From Firmicutes bacterium UBA4874 (GTDB lineage: Bacteria; Bacillota; Clostridia; Caldicoprobacterales; DTU083), in contig DHDO01000002.1 of assembly GCA_002399435.1 (NCBI GenBank), positions 97,376 to 135,115 of the forward strand: 37,740 nt of DNA. The letters run 5' to 3'. The number at the start of each line of letters is the position of its first letter. Position 1 is the first letter of the stretch. Below the pieces are notes generated by a model. It was not told the DNA's origin, made no database searches, and saw only the letters and a list, made by a program, of their open reading frames with translations. Position numbers and translations under genes: made by a program. This document shows, in pieces, positions 1 to 9,860 of this stretch.

Positions 1-52
1 CTTGCTGTCCCCTGAAGAATATAAGACATGGTGTCTTGAGGAGGATGAGTGA
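1..52 (+). CDS. gcvH: Glycine cleavage system H protein, C-terminal end only (partial)
   Basis: Only the last 16 codons are in the window, reading LLSPEEYKTWCLEEDE and then TGA at 50-52. This resembles the usual C-terminus of the lipoyl carrier protein GcvH (a Leu-Leu/Met-x-x-x-x-Tyr pattern followed by an acidic tail). Its stop overlaps the start codon of gcvPA, which fits a glycine cleavage operon. The lipoyl-lysine region lies upstream of the window, so the call rests on the tail and the neighbour. Confidence 0.6.
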   Translation, partial: LLSPEEYKTWCLEEDE

Positions 53-1395
53 TGATTCCCTATCTTCCTGCCACGCCGGAGGATGAAAGGAAAATCCTCA
101 AAAAACTGGGGCTGCATTCGGCAGACGATGTATTCGAAGATATCCCGCCTTCCATCCGGTTACAGAAGGATCTGGATCTGGAGAAACCCAAATCGGAGCT
201 GGAAGTGGAAAGGATTCTGAAAGATCTGTGCAGCCAAAATCTGGATGCAGAAAAGGCTGTGATATTTCTGGGCGCCGGTTCGTACGACCACTATATCCCT
301 TCTGCGGTCCGGTATGTCACCGGGAGGTCCGAGTTTTCCACGTCCTATACCCCATACCAGCCGGAGATCAGTCAGGGCACCCTGCAGGCCATATTTGAAT
401 ATCAATCCATGATCTGCGCCATTACCGGGATGGATGTATCCAATGCGTCCCTGTATGACGGCGCCAGCGCTGCAGTTGAAGCGGCACGGATGGCAACGGA
501 CCATACCCGGAGAAAACAGATTCTTGTCTCGGAGACCGTTCATCCGGAGACCAGAAAAGTACTGTCCACATTTCTGCGTTACCGTGGGATTGCATGTGAA
601 GTTCTCCCAATGAAAAACGGAGTGACCGATATGGAGATGCTGGAGGGGAAAGTAAGCAGGGAGACGGCAGGAGTGATCCTTCAGAGTCCCAATTTTTTTG
701 GCTTTTTCGAAGATATTGGCAATGCGGAAAAGATAACACACAACAAAAAAGGGTTGTTGATTTTGTCGGTTGATCCCATTTCGTTGGGATTGTTCAAATC
801 ACCCGGAGAGTGGGGCGCGGATATTGCCATTGGCGAAGGGCAGAGCCTTGGAAATCCCATGTCCTTTGGCGGGCCGTATCTCGGGTTTCTGGCCTGCACA
901 AAATCCCTTATGAGAAAAATGCCCGGCAGGATCGTTGGTCAAACCCGGGACACAGAAGGAAAACGAGGGTTTGTTTCCACCCTGCAGACCAGAGAACAGC
1001 ATATAAGACGGGAAAAAGCGACGTCCAACATTTGTTCCAATGAGTCCCTGAACGCTCTGACTGCCAGTGCCTATCTTGCCACCATGGGCAAGGCAGGTCT
1101 GAAGGAGGTTGCCAGGCAATGCTATGACAAAGCCCATTATGCCGCATCGATACTCACGGCTTCCGGCAAATACCACCTGCTTTACGATCATCCGTTTTTT
1201 ATGGAGTTTCCTGTTGTGGGGACTCCTTCCGATGAAAAAATACAGGAAGCACTGCTTCAGGAAGCAATCATCGGCGGATATGCGTTTCAAAAAGATTATC
1301 CACAGCTTGGACATGGGATTCTGTATTGTGTTACTGAAAAGCGGACAAAGCAGGAAATTCATCACCTGCAGCGGATATTGGAGGGGATAGAATGA
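52..1395 (+). CDS. gcvPA: Glycine dehydrogenase (decarboxylating) subunit 1
   Basis: N-terminal half of the split P-protein. With GcvPB it decarboxylates glycine and passes the aminomethyl group to the lipoyl arm of GcvH, in the cytoplasm. The 447-residue product begins [15 protein letters not shown] and carries typical family stretches such as [37 protein letters not shown] and [18 protein letters not shown]. The length is normal for bacterial GcvPA. An upstream GTG at 49 is in frame, but ATG at 52 is preferred because a GAGGAGG ribosome site ends at 44. ATG 52 also overlaps the upstream TGA, and the 3' end overlaps gcvPB by 4 bases (ATGA), so the three genes look translationally coupled. 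Confidence 0.96.
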   Translation: MIPYLPATPEDERKILKKLGLHSADDVFEDIPPSIRLQKDLDLEKPKSELEVERILKDLCSQNLDAEKAVIFLGAGSYDHYIPSAVRYVTGRSEFSTSYTPYQPEISQGTLQAIFEYQSMICAITGMDVSNASLYDGASAAVEAARMATDHTRRKQILVSETVHPETRKVLSTFLRYRGIACEVLPMKNGVTDMEMLEGKVSRETAGVILQSPNFFGFFEDIGNAEKITHNKKGLLILSVDPISLGLFKSPGEWGADIAIGEGQSLGNPMSFGGPYLGFLACTKSLMRKMPGRIVGQTRDTEGKRGFVSTLQTREQHIRREKATSNICSNESLNALTASAYLATMGKAGLKEVARQCYDKAHYAASILTASGKYHLLYDHPFFMEFPVVGTPSDEKIQEALLQEAIIGGYAFQKDYPQLGHGILYCVTEKRTKQEIHHLQRILEGIE

Positions 1396-2828
1396 AGGAA
1401 TACAACAAACTGATTCTTGAATGTTCCAGGCCCGGCAGAAAAGCTTACCGCCTGCCGGAATCTGATGTGCCTGAGTTTCCCCTTCCGGAAGGTCTGCTCC
1501 GGGAAAAGGAACCGGAACTGCCGGAAGTCAGTGAAGTGGATGTGGTTCGGCATTATACAAATCTTTCCCGGAAAAATTATTCGGTGGACATCGGTATGTA
1601 TCCCCTCGGTTCCTGCACCATGAAATATAATCCCAGGATCAATGAGGAAGCCGCCAGAATGTCCGGCTTTTCCAACATTCATCCGCTCCAGCCGGCAGAA
1701 ACCGTCCAGGGTGCACTGGAATTGATGGCAAAAATGGAAAAAATGCTGTGCGAAATCACCGGAATGTCTGCATTTACCCTGCAGCCAGCCGCCGGAGCGC
1801 AGGGAGAAATCACCGGTTTGATGATGATTCGGGCCTATCACCGGCACCGGGGTGATGAAAAGCGCAGGCATATTATTATTCCGGATTCCGCACACGGAAC
1901 CAACCCTGCCAGTGCCAGCATGGCCGGCATGGAAGTTGTTGAAGTAAAATCCGACAGGGAAGGCGGGATGGATCTGGATGCCTTGCGGGAGGTACTGAAT
2001 GATGAGGTCGCAGGGCTGATGCTGACCAATCCCAACACCCTTGGGCTATTTGATAAAAATATCGTGAAAATAGCCGATATGGTACATAAGGCCGGGGGCC
2101 TGCTGTATTACGACGGAGCCAATGCCAATGCCATCATGGGAATCACCAGGCCCGGGGATATGGGATTTGATATCGTTCATCTGAATCTGCATAAAACCTT
2201 TTCCACACCTCATGGCGGAGGTGGCCCGGGCAGTGGTCCGGTGGGGGTCGCAGACTTTTTAAAGGAATTTCTGCCTTCACCGGTGGTTGCCCGCAGCGGG
2301 AAAGGATATTACCTGGAGGAGAACAGGCCAATGTCCATTGGAAAGGTAAAATCCTGGTACGGCAATTTTGGGGTAGTGGTACGTGCTTATTGCTATATTC
2401 TTTCCATGGGCGCAGAGGGGCTGAAGGCAGCCAGCCGGATGGCAGTGCTGAATGCAAATTATATGAAGGAAATGCTGAAGGATTATTTTGAGCTGCCATA
2501 TGACCGGACCTGTATGCATGAATTCGTACTGGGTGGACTGAAGAACAACCCCTATGGGATTACAGCAAAGCAAATTGCGAAGCGCCTGATGGATTACGGC
2601 CTGCACCCGCCGACGACCTATTTTCCATTGATTGTACACGAAGCGCTCATGTTGGAGCCTACGGAAACAGAAAGCGTGGAATCCATGGAGGAATATGTGC
2701 AGGCACTGATCCGGATTGCACAGGAAGCGGTGAAGGACCCGGACGTGGTGAAAACGGCTCCTCATACGACGATTGTAAAGCAATTGGATGAGGTGGGGGC
2801 AGCAAGAAATCCTGTTTTAAAATGGTAA
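1392..2828 (+). CDS. gcvPB: Glycine dehydrogenase (decarboxylating) subunit 2
   Basis: C-terminal, PLP-binding half of the split glycine decarboxylase; it acts with GcvPA. The 478-residue product has the hallmark [21 protein letters not shown] segment, in which Lys268 should form the Schiff base with pyridoxal phosphate, and the conserved [14 protein letters not shown] and [11 protein letters not shown] stretches. The length matches the family. The start ATG overlaps the gcvPA stop (ATGA), with GGAGGGG a few bases upstream. No clear terminator follows; the 136 bp before the next gene holds only a weak 5-bp hairpin (2926-2945) just before the next ribosome site. Confidence 0.97.
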   Translation: MKEYNKLILECSRPGRKAYRLPESDVPEFPLPEGLLREKEPELPEVSEVDVVRHYTNLSRKNYSVDIGMYPLGSCTMKYNPRINEEAARMSGFSNIHPLQPAETVQGALELMAKMEKMLCEITGMSAFTLQPAAGAQGEITGLMMIRAYHRHRGDEKRRHIIIPDSAHGTNPASASMAGMEVVEVKSDREGGMDLDALREVLNDEVAGLMLTNPNTLGLFDKNIVKIADMVHKAGGLLYYDGANANAIMGITRPGDMGFDIVHLNLHKTFSTPHGGGGPGSGPVGVADFLKEFLPSPVVARSGKGYYLEENRPMSIGKVKSWYGNFGVVVRAYCYILSMGAEGLKAASRMAVLNANYMKEMLKDYFELPYDRTCMHEFVLGGLKNNPYGITAKQIAKRLMDYGLHPPTTYFPLIVHEALMLEPTETESVESMEEYVQALIRIAQEAVKDPDVVKTAPHTTIVKQLDEVGAARNPVLKW

Positions 2829-2964
2829 TGGGAACAATGGAGAACGGGAAAATTATTTTATCACAGGATTTTACAGATAGATGTAGAATAGGGTAAAAAG
2901 AAGGAAAATCATTGGACAGGAAGACAGGTCGGTAGTGGCAGACCTATAAGAAGGAGTTATCAGT

Positions 2965-4434
2965 ATGCAGCCCCAAAGTATGGAAAGTTTCTGCTATCAT
3001 GCCGTATGCGCATTGAACGATGGTGTCATCATAACGAATCCGCAGGGAAATATCCTTTTCCTCAACCGGACGGCGGAGAAGATGACCGGCTGGGAGTATG
3101 CCCAGACTGTCGGCAAACCAATTGACGATATTCTGGTTATGATCGACGAACATCATCTGAGCCGCTATCTGCTTTCCATCCCGGATATCATGCATCACAC
3201 AGTGAAGCTTCCGGATTATCTTCTTCTGATCAACAGAGACCTGAATCAGGATATCGTCGTAAGCGGAAAAGGATCTCCTGTTGAAGATGCGAATGGGAAC
3301 CCTTTGGGAGTTGTTTTGATTTTATACGATGTGACGCTGCAAAGGCAAAGAGAAGCTAAAATCCGTTATTATTCCTTTTATGATAGTCTGACCGGTCTAT
3401 ATAACCGTTCCTTTTTTGACGAAGAGCTGAAAAGGCTTGATACGGAGCGCATGCTTCCCTTATCCCTGATTATGGGAGATACGAACGGTTTGAAACTGAT
3501 CAACGATACCTTTGGGCATCTGGAAGGAGATCGGTTGCTGAAGAAAGTGGCCCGGGTTCTGAAGGAAGGGTGCAGAAAAGAGGATATTATTGCCCGGGTC
3601 GGTGGGGATGAATTTGTCATGATTCTTCCTCATGTTGACAGGGAAGAAACCAAATCCATTGTCCGGCGGATCCGGGAAAACTGCTGTGGCCTGAGTTCCA
3701 TTCCCATCCGCACCAGTATCTCCCTGGGCTGTGCCACCAAGGAAAATTCTTCCCAGGATATAAAATCCATCTTCAAGCAGGCAGAAGAGGAAATGTATTC
3801 CGCCAAACTGAGTGAAAGCCGTACTGTATGCAATGAGATCATTGCCTCCATCCGTCAGTCGCTGGAGGAACATGCGGATGAAACCAGGGAACATGGCAAT
3901 CGTATGAAGGAACTGGTCCGGGAGATGGGAAAGCGGATGAACCTTGGTACCCATGAATTGAATCGGCTGGAGATGCTGGCTTTGGTTCATGATATCGGTA
4001 AAATCGCCATTCCAAAATCCATCCTTTTCAAACCTGGTGCCCTGGAGCCGGAGGAGTGGCGTATCATGCAGAAACATTGTGAAATTGGCTACCGGATTGC
4101 AGCCTGCTCGCCGGAGCTCGTATCTCTGGAAGATGCCATATTGAGCCACCATGAGCATTGGGATGGGGAAGGTTATCCCCAGGGCCTGAACGAGGAGCAG
4201 ATCCCGTTGATTTCCAGGATTCTTTCCATAGCAGATGCATATGATGTCCTGACCAATGGAAGGCCCTATCGGAAACCGGTCTCATCAGAGGAAGCTCTCA
4301 GGGAAATTCAACAATGTGCAGGAACACAATTTGATCCCAGGCTGGCTGGGATCTTTATTTCCATGATCGAAGAAGAGCAGGGGAAGCAGTCGAAGGAATG
4401 CTTCCCTTTAAAAAGCGGGGTTATCAGGAATTGA
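2965..4434 (+). CDS. PAS-GGDEF-HD-GYP protein, probable c-di-GMP turnover enzyme
   Basis: Predicted soluble signalling protein of 489 residues with no membrane segment. Domains: PAS (about 10-125), GGDEF diguanylate cyclase (about 138-285), then HD-GYP phosphodiesterase (about 300-470). The cyclase signature is intact (RVGGDEF, 211-217) and is preceded by an RKED sequence (204-207), which fits the RxxD product-inhibition site. The HD-GYP part has VHDIGK (341-346), HHEHWDGEGYP (395-405) and DAYDVLT. Both catalytic motifs are therefore present, and the protein could make or degrade c-di-GMP; the PAS domain may choose, but its ligand is unknown. Ribosome site AAGGAG precedes ATG 2965. The 3' end overlaps dprA by up to 37 bases. 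T4P genes in the same window are a plausible but unproven output. Confidence 0.92.
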   Translation: MQPQSMESFCYHAVCALNDGVIITNPQGNILFLNRTAEKMTGWEYAQTVGKPIDDILVMIDEHHLSRYLLSIPDIMHHTVKLPDYLLLINRDLNQDIVVSGKGSPVEDANGNPLGVVLILYDVTLQRQREAKIRYYSFYDSLTGLYNRSFFDEELKRLDTERMLPLSLIMGDTNGLKLINDTFGHLEGDRLLKKVARVLKEGCRKEDIIARVGGDEFVMILPHVDREETKSIVRRIRENCCGLSSIPIRTSISLGCATKENSSQDIKSIFKQAEEEMYSAKLSESRTVCNEIIASIRQSLEEHADETREHGNRMKELVREMGKRMNLGTHELNRLEMLALVHDIGKIAIPKSILFKPGALEPEEWRIMQKHCEIGYRIAACSPELVSLEDAILSHHEHWDGEGYPQGLNEEQIPLISRILSIADAYDVLTNGRPYRKPVSSEEALREIQQCAGTQFDPRLAGIFISMIEEEQGKQSKECFPLKSGVIRN

Positions 4435-5555
4435 CGAATGAAAAGTTATACTGGATATGGCTCAGTTCCATACCCGGCATTGGAGCAAGACGCTTTTATA
4501 AATTACTGGAATATTTCGAAAGTCCCCGCAGGCTTTATGAAGCCTCCAAAACAGAAGTGGAACAAGCATCCCGGATTCTGGGAAAGAAATGCTGGGAGAA
4601 AATTGCTGCCGCAAGAAATACAAAGGCTTTGGAAAAGGCACAACGGATTCTGTCCATGCCGGAATTCAGCATATTGACTCTTTCCAGTCCGGAATATCCT
4701 GCTTTACTAAAAACCATTTATGATCCACCTCCTGTCCTTTATTGCAAAGGCAGGCCGTTTCCATCCGGGATGCCCGCTGTTGCGGTGGTGGGCTCCCGGC
4801 GTTGCTCGGGATATGGACGGACGGTGGCCAGGCGGTTTTCCTGTGAGTTGGCTCAGGCAGGAGTTGCTGTCATCAGCGGAATGGCCCGGGGAATTGATAC
4901 CATGGCGCATAAGGGCGCTTTGGATGCCGAATCCGGATATACGGCTGCTGTTTTTGGCTGTGGCGTGGATGTTGTTTATCCGCCGGAAAGTAAGTCCTTG
5001 TATCAGATGATAGCAGAGCGGGGATCCCTGTTCAGTGAATATCCTCCGGGGATCGGACCGTCCGCAGGCAATTTCCCGGCGAGGAATCGGATTATCAGCG
5101 GGCTCGCCAATGGGACTCTGGTGATTGAGGCAGGTCAAAAGAGCGGTGCCCTGATTACGGTGGATTTTGCCCTGGAGCAGGGACGGGAGGTCTATGCCAT
5201 TCCGGGCAATATCAACAGCCCGTACAGCAAGGGAACCAACAGGCTGCTGAAGGAAGGCGCCAGGGTGGTTACCTCTGTGGAGGATATACTGGACGACCTG
5301 AATATCGCTGCTCCTGCCTGCACCTACGGACATTCTGCCACACGGTCCGGCGAAGCCGCAGAAACCGGTGCGCTTGATTTTTTTGAAACCTCGGTGTATA
5401 ATGCGTTGGAAGATGGAGAAAAGGGGCTGGAAGAATTGATTCAGATCACAAATCTACCGCCCGGTCAACTCAATGCAATTTTGACATTCATGGAAATCAA
5501 GGGAATAATAAAGCAGTTACCCGGAAAAATATTTATGAAACAGTGGAAGGTTTAA
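4398..5555 (+). CDS. dprA: DNA processing protein DprA/Smf
   Basis: Cytoplasmic DNA-processing protein; in known members it binds incoming single-stranded DNA and loads RecA. The N-terminal part has a helix-hairpin-helix-like LSSIPGIGARRFYKLL. The central Rossmann-like domain has AVVGSRRCSGYGR, VISGMARGIDTMAH, VFGCGVDVVYPPE, NFPARNRIISGLA and EAGQKSGALITVDFALEQGR. The last ~60 residues resemble the winged-helix tail (LEELIQITNLPPGQLNAIL). The start is uncertain: ATG 4398 has AAGGA almost touching it, while in-frame TTG 4431 overlaps the upstream TGA and gives a more typical N-terminus (TNEKLYWIWLSSIPGIG). Either start overlaps the GGDEF-HD-GYP gene. topA follows after 15 bases. Confidence 0.95.
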   Translation: MLPFKKRGYQELTNEKLYWIWLSSIPGIGARRFYKLLEYFESPRRLYEASKTEVEQASRILGKKCWEKIAAARNTKALEKAQRILSMPEFSILTLSSPEYPALLKTIYDPPPVLYCKGRPFPSGMPAVAVVGSRRCSGYGRTVARRFSCELAQAGVAVISGMARGIDTMAHKGALDAESGYTAAVFGCGVDVVYPPESKSLYQMIAERGSLFSEYPPGIGPSAGNFPARNRIISGLANGTLVIEAGQKSGALITVDFALEQGREVYAIPGNINSPYSKGTNRLLKEGARVVTSVEDILDDLNIAAPACTYGHSATRSGEAAETGALDFFETSVYNALEDGEKGLEELIQITNLPPGQLNAILTFMEIKGIIKQLPGKIFMKQWKV

Positions 5556-5570
5556 TATGGAGGGAATTCA

Positions 5571-7727
5571 ATGACGCAGAAGTTAGTCATAGTGGAATCA
5601 CCTGCAAAAGCAAAAACCATCAAGAAATTTTTGGGCAGGGGATACACTGTGGAGGCATCCATGGGACATGTCAGGGATTTACCGAAAAGTCAACTTGGAG
5701 TGGATCTGGAACACCACTTTGAGCCAAAATATATAACAATACGGGGAAAGGGAGAGCTGCTGGCAAAGTTGAAAAAATCCGCAAAGAAGGCGGATAAGAT
5801 CCTTCTGGCTACGGACCCGGACCGGGAAGGCGAAGCCATATCCTGGCATTTGAGTCATGTCCTGAAGCTGGATGAGACTTCGGCCTGCAGGATTGAATTC
5901 AATGAAATTACAAAGCAGGCTGTAAAAAATGCAATCAAAAATCCCCGTGCCATTGATCGGAATCTGGTGGATGCACAGCAGGCGCGCCGGGTTCTGGATC
6001 GGGTAGTGGGATATCAGATCAGTCCCCTGCTGTGGCGCAAAGTTCGGAAAGGCCTGAGTGCCGGACGGGTACAATCCGTTGCCACACGTCTTTTGTGTGA
6101 CCGGGAGAAGGAAATCAAGGAATTTCAGCCGGTGGAATATTGGACGCTGAAAGGAGAGTTTTCCCCATCGGACACGGATCGGCGAAAGAGTCCGAAGGAG
6201 AAAAACAGCCCGGGAAAGAAGCAGATCCTTGAAGCTCTTTTATATGGTATCGGTGATAAAAAGATGGAGCCCGGGACAAGGGAGGAAATGGATCAAATCC
6301 TCGCAGAAGTGGATCAGGCTTCCTTCCAGGTGGAAAAAATCCGGAAGAGCTCCAGGAGACGCAACGCTCCGCCACCTTTTACAACCAGTACGCTTCAGCA
6401 GGAGGCATCCAGGAAACTCGGATTTACCACAAAAAAGACCATGCTGCTTGCCCAGCAGCTTTATGAAGGCATTGAGGTCAAGGGAGAAGGATCCGTTGGC
6501 CTTCTTACCTATATCCGTACCGATTCCACCCGGATAGCGGAAACAGCTCAGACGGATGCGAAAGCTGCTGTGGAGGGCCAATATGGCAAGGAGTTTCTTC
6601 CAAAGACTCCAAACGTATATAAGACCAGGAAAAACGTCCAGGATGCCCACGAAGCGATACGCCCCACCTATATCCGTCTGGCGCCGGACAGCATAAAGGA
6701 TTCCCTCAAGCGGGACCAACTCCGGTTATATCGACTGGTTTATGAACGGTTTCTTGCGAGCCAGATGGCACCGGCTCTTTATGAAATTATGACGGTTCAG
6801 ATCACGGCTGGAAAATATACTTTTCGGGCCAGGGGAAGCAGAAAGGTTTTTCCGGGCTATACCATAGTATATATGGAGACTTCCGAGGAGGGCAGGAGCG
6901 ATAAAGATGTCACTCTGCCTCCCCTTGAGGAAGGGCAAAGGCTGGAGCTCCGGGAATGGAAGCCGGAGCAGCATTTTACCCAGCCGCCGCCGCGCTATAG
7001 TGAGGCATCCCTGGTAAGGGCAATGGAAGACATGGGAATCGGCAGGCCCAGCACATATTCCCCGACCATTTCAACCATACTGTCCAGAGGTTACGTGGTA
7101 CGGGAAGGGAAGGTATTGTACCCGACAGAATTGGGAGGCATTGTAAATCGTGTCATGCTGGAATACTTCCCGGATGTGATCGACTACCAGTTTACCGCGG
7201 ATATGGAGGAAAGACTGGATCAGGTGGAAGAAGGGAGTCTGGACTGGCATAAGATTTTGGAAGATTTCTATGGACCGTTTGAGAAATATCTGGAGCAGGC
7301 CGAGAAAGAATTGGAAAAGATAGAAATCCAGGAAGAAGAATCCGATGTAATTTGTGAAAACTGCGGCAGCCGTATGGTGATCAAATATGGACGATACGGT
7401 AAGTTTCTGGCATGTCCGAATTTTCCTGAATGTCGGAATACAAAGCCTCTGGTGGAAAAAGTGGATGCCTCCTGTCCGAAATGTAATGCTGCCGTGGTGA
7501 TTCGGAGGTCCAAACGGGGGAGGAAGTTCTATGGCTGCGAAAGGTATCCGGATTGTGATTTCATTTCCTGGTATAAGCCTGTTCGGGAAAAGTGCCCGAA
7601 ATGTGGCAGCTATATGGTGGAAAAGGCTTCGAAAACAGCAAAATACAGGATCGTATGCTCCAATAAAGAGTGTGGGTATACAAGGGAAGTGCGGGAAGAG
7701 TCGGAAGATCATACTGCAGAAAAGTGA
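5571..7727 (+). CDS. topA: DNA topoisomerase I
   Basis: Type IA topoisomerase that relaxes negative supercoils. The 718-residue protein opens with the Toprim domain (KLVIVESPAKAKTIKKFLG; acidic TDPDREGEAI at 81-90). It has the active-site tyrosine in LLTYIRTDSTR (Tyr314). The C-terminus carries three four-cysteine zinc ribbons (starting near CENCGSRM, CPKCNAAV and CPKCGSYM). The length is normal. Start ATG 5571 has GGAGGG six bases upstream. The dprA-topA pairing is common in Firmicutes. Genes often found next in that group (trmFO, xerC/codV) are absent here. Confidence 0.98.
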   Translation: MTQKLVIVESPAKAKTIKKFLGRGYTVEASMGHVRDLPKSQLGVDLEHHFEPKYITIRGKGELLAKLKKSAKKADKILLATDPDREGEAISWHLSHVLKLDETSACRIEFNEITKQAVKNAIKNPRAIDRNLVDAQQARRVLDRVVGYQISPLLWRKVRKGLSAGRVQSVATRLLCDREKEIKEFQPVEYWTLKGEFSPSDTDRRKSPKEKNSPGKKQILEALLYGIGDKKMEPGTREEMDQILAEVDQASFQVEKIRKSSRRRNAPPPFTTSTLQQEASRKLGFTTKKTMLLAQQLYEGIEVKGEGSVGLLTYIRTDSTRIAETAQTDAKAAVEGQYGKEFLPKTPNVYKTRKNVQDAHEAIRPTYIRLAPDSIKDSLKRDQLRLYRLVYERFLASQMAPALYEIMTVQITAGKYTFRARGSRKVFPGYTIVYMETSEEGRSDKDVTLPPLEEGQRLELREWKPEQHFTQPPPRYSEASLVRAMEDMGIGRPSTYSPTISTILSRGYVVREGKVLYPTELGGIVNRVMLEYFPDVIDYQFTADMEERLDQVEEGSLDWHKILEDFYGPFEKYLEQAEKELEKIEIQEEESDVICENCGSRMVIKYGRYGKFLACPNFPECRNTKPLVEKVDASCPKCNAAVVIRRSKRGRKFYGCERYPDCDFISWYKPVREKCPKCGSYMVEKASKTAKYRIVCSNKECGYTREVREESEDHTAEK

Positions 7728-7763
7728 CCGTTTCCTCTCGTTGCCTTTTTCGCATGAGTTATG

Positions 7764-7793
7764 TTCGCAAAAAAAGGCGGATTGTGTTATAAT
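7764..7793 (+). promoter_or_regulatory. Probable SigA promoter with extended -10 for hslV-hslU-codY
   Basis: TATAAT at 7788-7793 is preceded by TG plus one base (7785-7787), a full extended -10. A weaker -35, TTCGCA at 7764-7769, lies 18 bases upstream. The expected start near 7800 leaves a leader of about 95 bases before hslV. An imperfect 11-base direct repeat lies at the expected start point. Confidence 0.7.
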
Positions 7794-7798
7794 GAAAG

Positions 7799-7824
7799 CT
7801 GAGTCTATTGGAACTGAGCCTATT
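7799..7824 (+). repeat. 11-base direct repeat at the predicted hslV transcription start
   Basis: CTGAGTCTATT (7799-7809) recurs as CTGAGCCTATT (7814-7824) with one change and a centre spacing of 15 bases. It sits just downstream of the -10, where an operator could lie. No known regulator site is recognised in it. Confidence 0.4.
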
Positions 7825-7893
7825 AAGTGATGCGATGACTTTGTAAATGATGGATTGACTTTGATTTGTTTGAAGAAGGAGTGGAAACCGTAC

Positions 7894-8424
7894 ATGTTGA
7901 AAGGTACCACTATCGTGGCAATCAAAAAGGGCGATCATGGAGCGATTGCAGGGGACGGTCAGGTAACACTTGGTGAATCAACGATTATGAAGCATGGCGC
8001 CAGAAAGGTACGACGCCTTTACCATGATCAGGTGATGATCGGATTTGCCGGATCAGTTGCCGATGCCTTTACTTTGAGTGAAAACTTTGAAGGGAAGCTG
8101 GAGGAGTGCGCCGGTAATTTACAGCGTGCTGCTGTGGAATTGGCCAAGGACTGGCGTAAGGATAAGACATTGCAAAAGCTGGAAGCCATGCTGATCGCCA
8201 TGGACAAGGAAAGTCTCCTGATTATATCCGGTACCGGAGAAGTCATTGAGCCCGATGACAATGTTGCAGCAATTGGTTCCGGCGGAATGTTTGCACTGTC
8301 TGCTGCCAAGGCTCTGATTTGTCATACGGATATGAAGCCGGCGGATATTGCCCTTGAGTCTTTGAAAATTGCTTCTTCTATCTGTGTATATACCAATGAC
8401 AACATTCATGTGGAAGAATTATAG
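7894..8424 (+). CDS. hslV: ATP-dependent protease subunit HslV (ClpQ)
   Basis: Proteolytic subunit of the two-component HslVU protease, a bacterial proteasome-like double hexamer capped by HslU. The product from ATG 7894 is 176 residues, the normal size, and begins [28 protein letters not shown]. The first Thr of TTIV (Thr5) should become the N-terminal nucleophile after removal of MLKG. Other family stretches are [12 protein letters not shown] and [17 protein letters not shown]. The open frame extends to TTG 7855, but that start would add a 13-residue non-homologous tail. AAGGAG (7876-7881) serves ATG 7894, with a slightly long 12-base spacing. hslU follows after 14 bases. Confidence 0.96.
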   Translation: MLKGTTIVAIKKGDHGAIAGDGQVTLGESTIMKHGARKVRRLYHDQVMIGFAGSVADAFTLSENFEGKLEECAGNLQRAAVELAKDWRKDKTLQKLEAMLIAMDKESLLIISGTGEVIEPDDNVAAIGSGGMFALSAAKALICHTDMKPADIALESLKIASSICVYTNDNIHVEEL

Positions 8425-8438
8425 GAGGGGATGAGTCG

Positions 8439-9827
8439 ATGAATCTGACCCCCAGGGAAATCGTTCGCCAGCTGGATCGATATATTATCGGACAGGACGA
8501 AGCGAAACGTTCGGTAGCGATTGCTTTGCGGAACCGGTATCGGAGGAGCCAATTGGATGATAAACTCAAAGAGGAAATCACTCCGAAAAATATTATTATG
8601 AGCGGCCCCACCGGTGTGGGGAAGACCGAAATTGCACGACGTCTGGCCAAACTGGTTCATGCTCCGTTTATCAAGGTGGAAGCCACCAGGTTTACGGAAG
8701 TCGGTTATGTGGGCAGGGATGTGGAATCCATCATAAGGGATCTGGTGGAAGCATCCATACGTATGGTAAAAAACGAAAAAATGGCCGGTGTTCAGGGGAA
8801 AGCCTCCAGGGCGGCAGAGGAAAGGATCCTGGATGTTCTGCTTCCTTCCCAAAAAAAGATGGATCCCAATTCCCTGGAGCTGCTTCCGGATTCGACCGGA
8901 GACGATACGGAGAAAACGGCTTTGGTGAAGCAGGAGCCGGACTCCATGCAAAATACCAGGGAGAAGCTTCGCTTGCGTCTTCGCAGCGGTAAGCTTGAAG
9001 ATTCCGTGATTGAGATTGAAGTGGATGAAAACCGGTATCCCGGTGTCGGTGTCCTGTCGGGAATGGGAAATGAAGACATGATGATTCAGATACAGGATGC
9101 CTTCGGCAATATTTTTCCGAAGCAAACCCGAAAGAAGAAAGTCACCGTCAGGGACGCCCGCAGGATTTTTGAGCAGGAAGAAGCCCAGAAGATCATTGAC
9201 ATGGACGAAGTCATTGATGAAGCGCTGACTCTTGCAGAGCAGGATGGCATTGTTTTCCTGGATGAGATTGACAAGGTTGCCGGAAGCGGAATGGGACAGA
9301 GCCCGGATGTCTCACGGGAAGGGGTACAGCGTGATATTTTGCCCATTGTGGAAGGCACTACGGTTATGACCAAGTATGGTCCGGTAAAGACGGATTATAT
9401 GCTGTTTATCGCAGCAGGTGCTTTTCATGTTTCAAAAGTGTCTGATCTGATCCCGGAGCTCCAGGGCCGGTTTCCTATTCGGGTGGAGCTGAAGAGCCTG
9501 ACGGAGGATAATTTTCGGCAAATTCTTACCCAGCCGGAGAATGCGATCATTAAACAGCAAATTGCATTGATGAAAACAGAAGGGGTCGATTTGGACTTTA
9601 CCGATGATGCCATAGATGAAATCGCCAGAATGTCCTATCTTATTAACCAGAGCGAGGAAAACATTGGTGCCAGAAGGCTGCATACGGTTATGGAAAAGTT
9701 GTTGGAAGAAATATCTTTTCACGCAGAGGATTTGTGCGGACAAACCATTACAGTGGATCGTGCTTTCGTTCAACAGAATCTGACGGATATGATCAGGAAA
9801 ACGGATCTGCACAAATATATTTTGTGA
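8439..9827 (+). CDS. hslU: HslVU ATPase subunit HslU (ClpY)
   Basis: AAA+ unfoldase that feeds substrates into HslV. The 462-residue product begins [22 protein letters not shown]. It has Walker A GPTGVGKT (56-63), Walker B IVFLDEID, the sensor/arginine region [15 protein letters not shown] and the C-terminal DLHKYIL tail that in the family inserts into HslV to activate it. A variable I-domain occupies roughly residues 110-240. AGGAGGGG (8423-8430) lies eight bases before the ATG. It is part of the hslV-hslU-codY transcription unit. Confidence 0.97.
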   Translation: MNLTPREIVRQLDRYIIGQDEAKRSVAIALRNRYRRSQLDDKLKEEITPKNIIMSGPTGVGKTEIARRLAKLVHAPFIKVEATRFTEVGYVGRDVESIIRDLVEASIRMVKNEKMAGVQGKASRAAEERILDVLLPSQKKMDPNSLELLPDSTGDDTEKTALVKQEPDSMQNTREKLRLRLRSGKLEDSVIEIEVDENRYPGVGVLSGMGNEDMMIQIQDAFGNIFPKQTRKKKVTVRDARRIFEQEEAQKIIDMDEVIDEALTLAEQDGIVFLDEIDKVAGSGMGQSPDVSREGVQRDILPIVEGTTVMTKYGPVKTDYMLFIAAGAFHVSKVSDLIPELQGRFPIRVELKSLTEDNFRQILTQPENAIIKQQIALMKTEGVDLDFTDDAIDEIARMSYLINQSEENIGARRLHTVMEKLLEEISFHAEDLCGQTITVDRAFVQQNLTDMIRKTDLHKYIL

Positions 9828-9860
9828 GATGAAACGATAGAAATGAGGAGGATCCATCAA

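Noticed and set aside
2829..2964. Promoter for the GGDEF-HD-GYP gene (TTTACA 2870-2875 with TAAAAA 2894-2899)
   Set aside because: The -10 is poor and the spacer 18; too weak to list as a feature, though the gene may need its own promoter.
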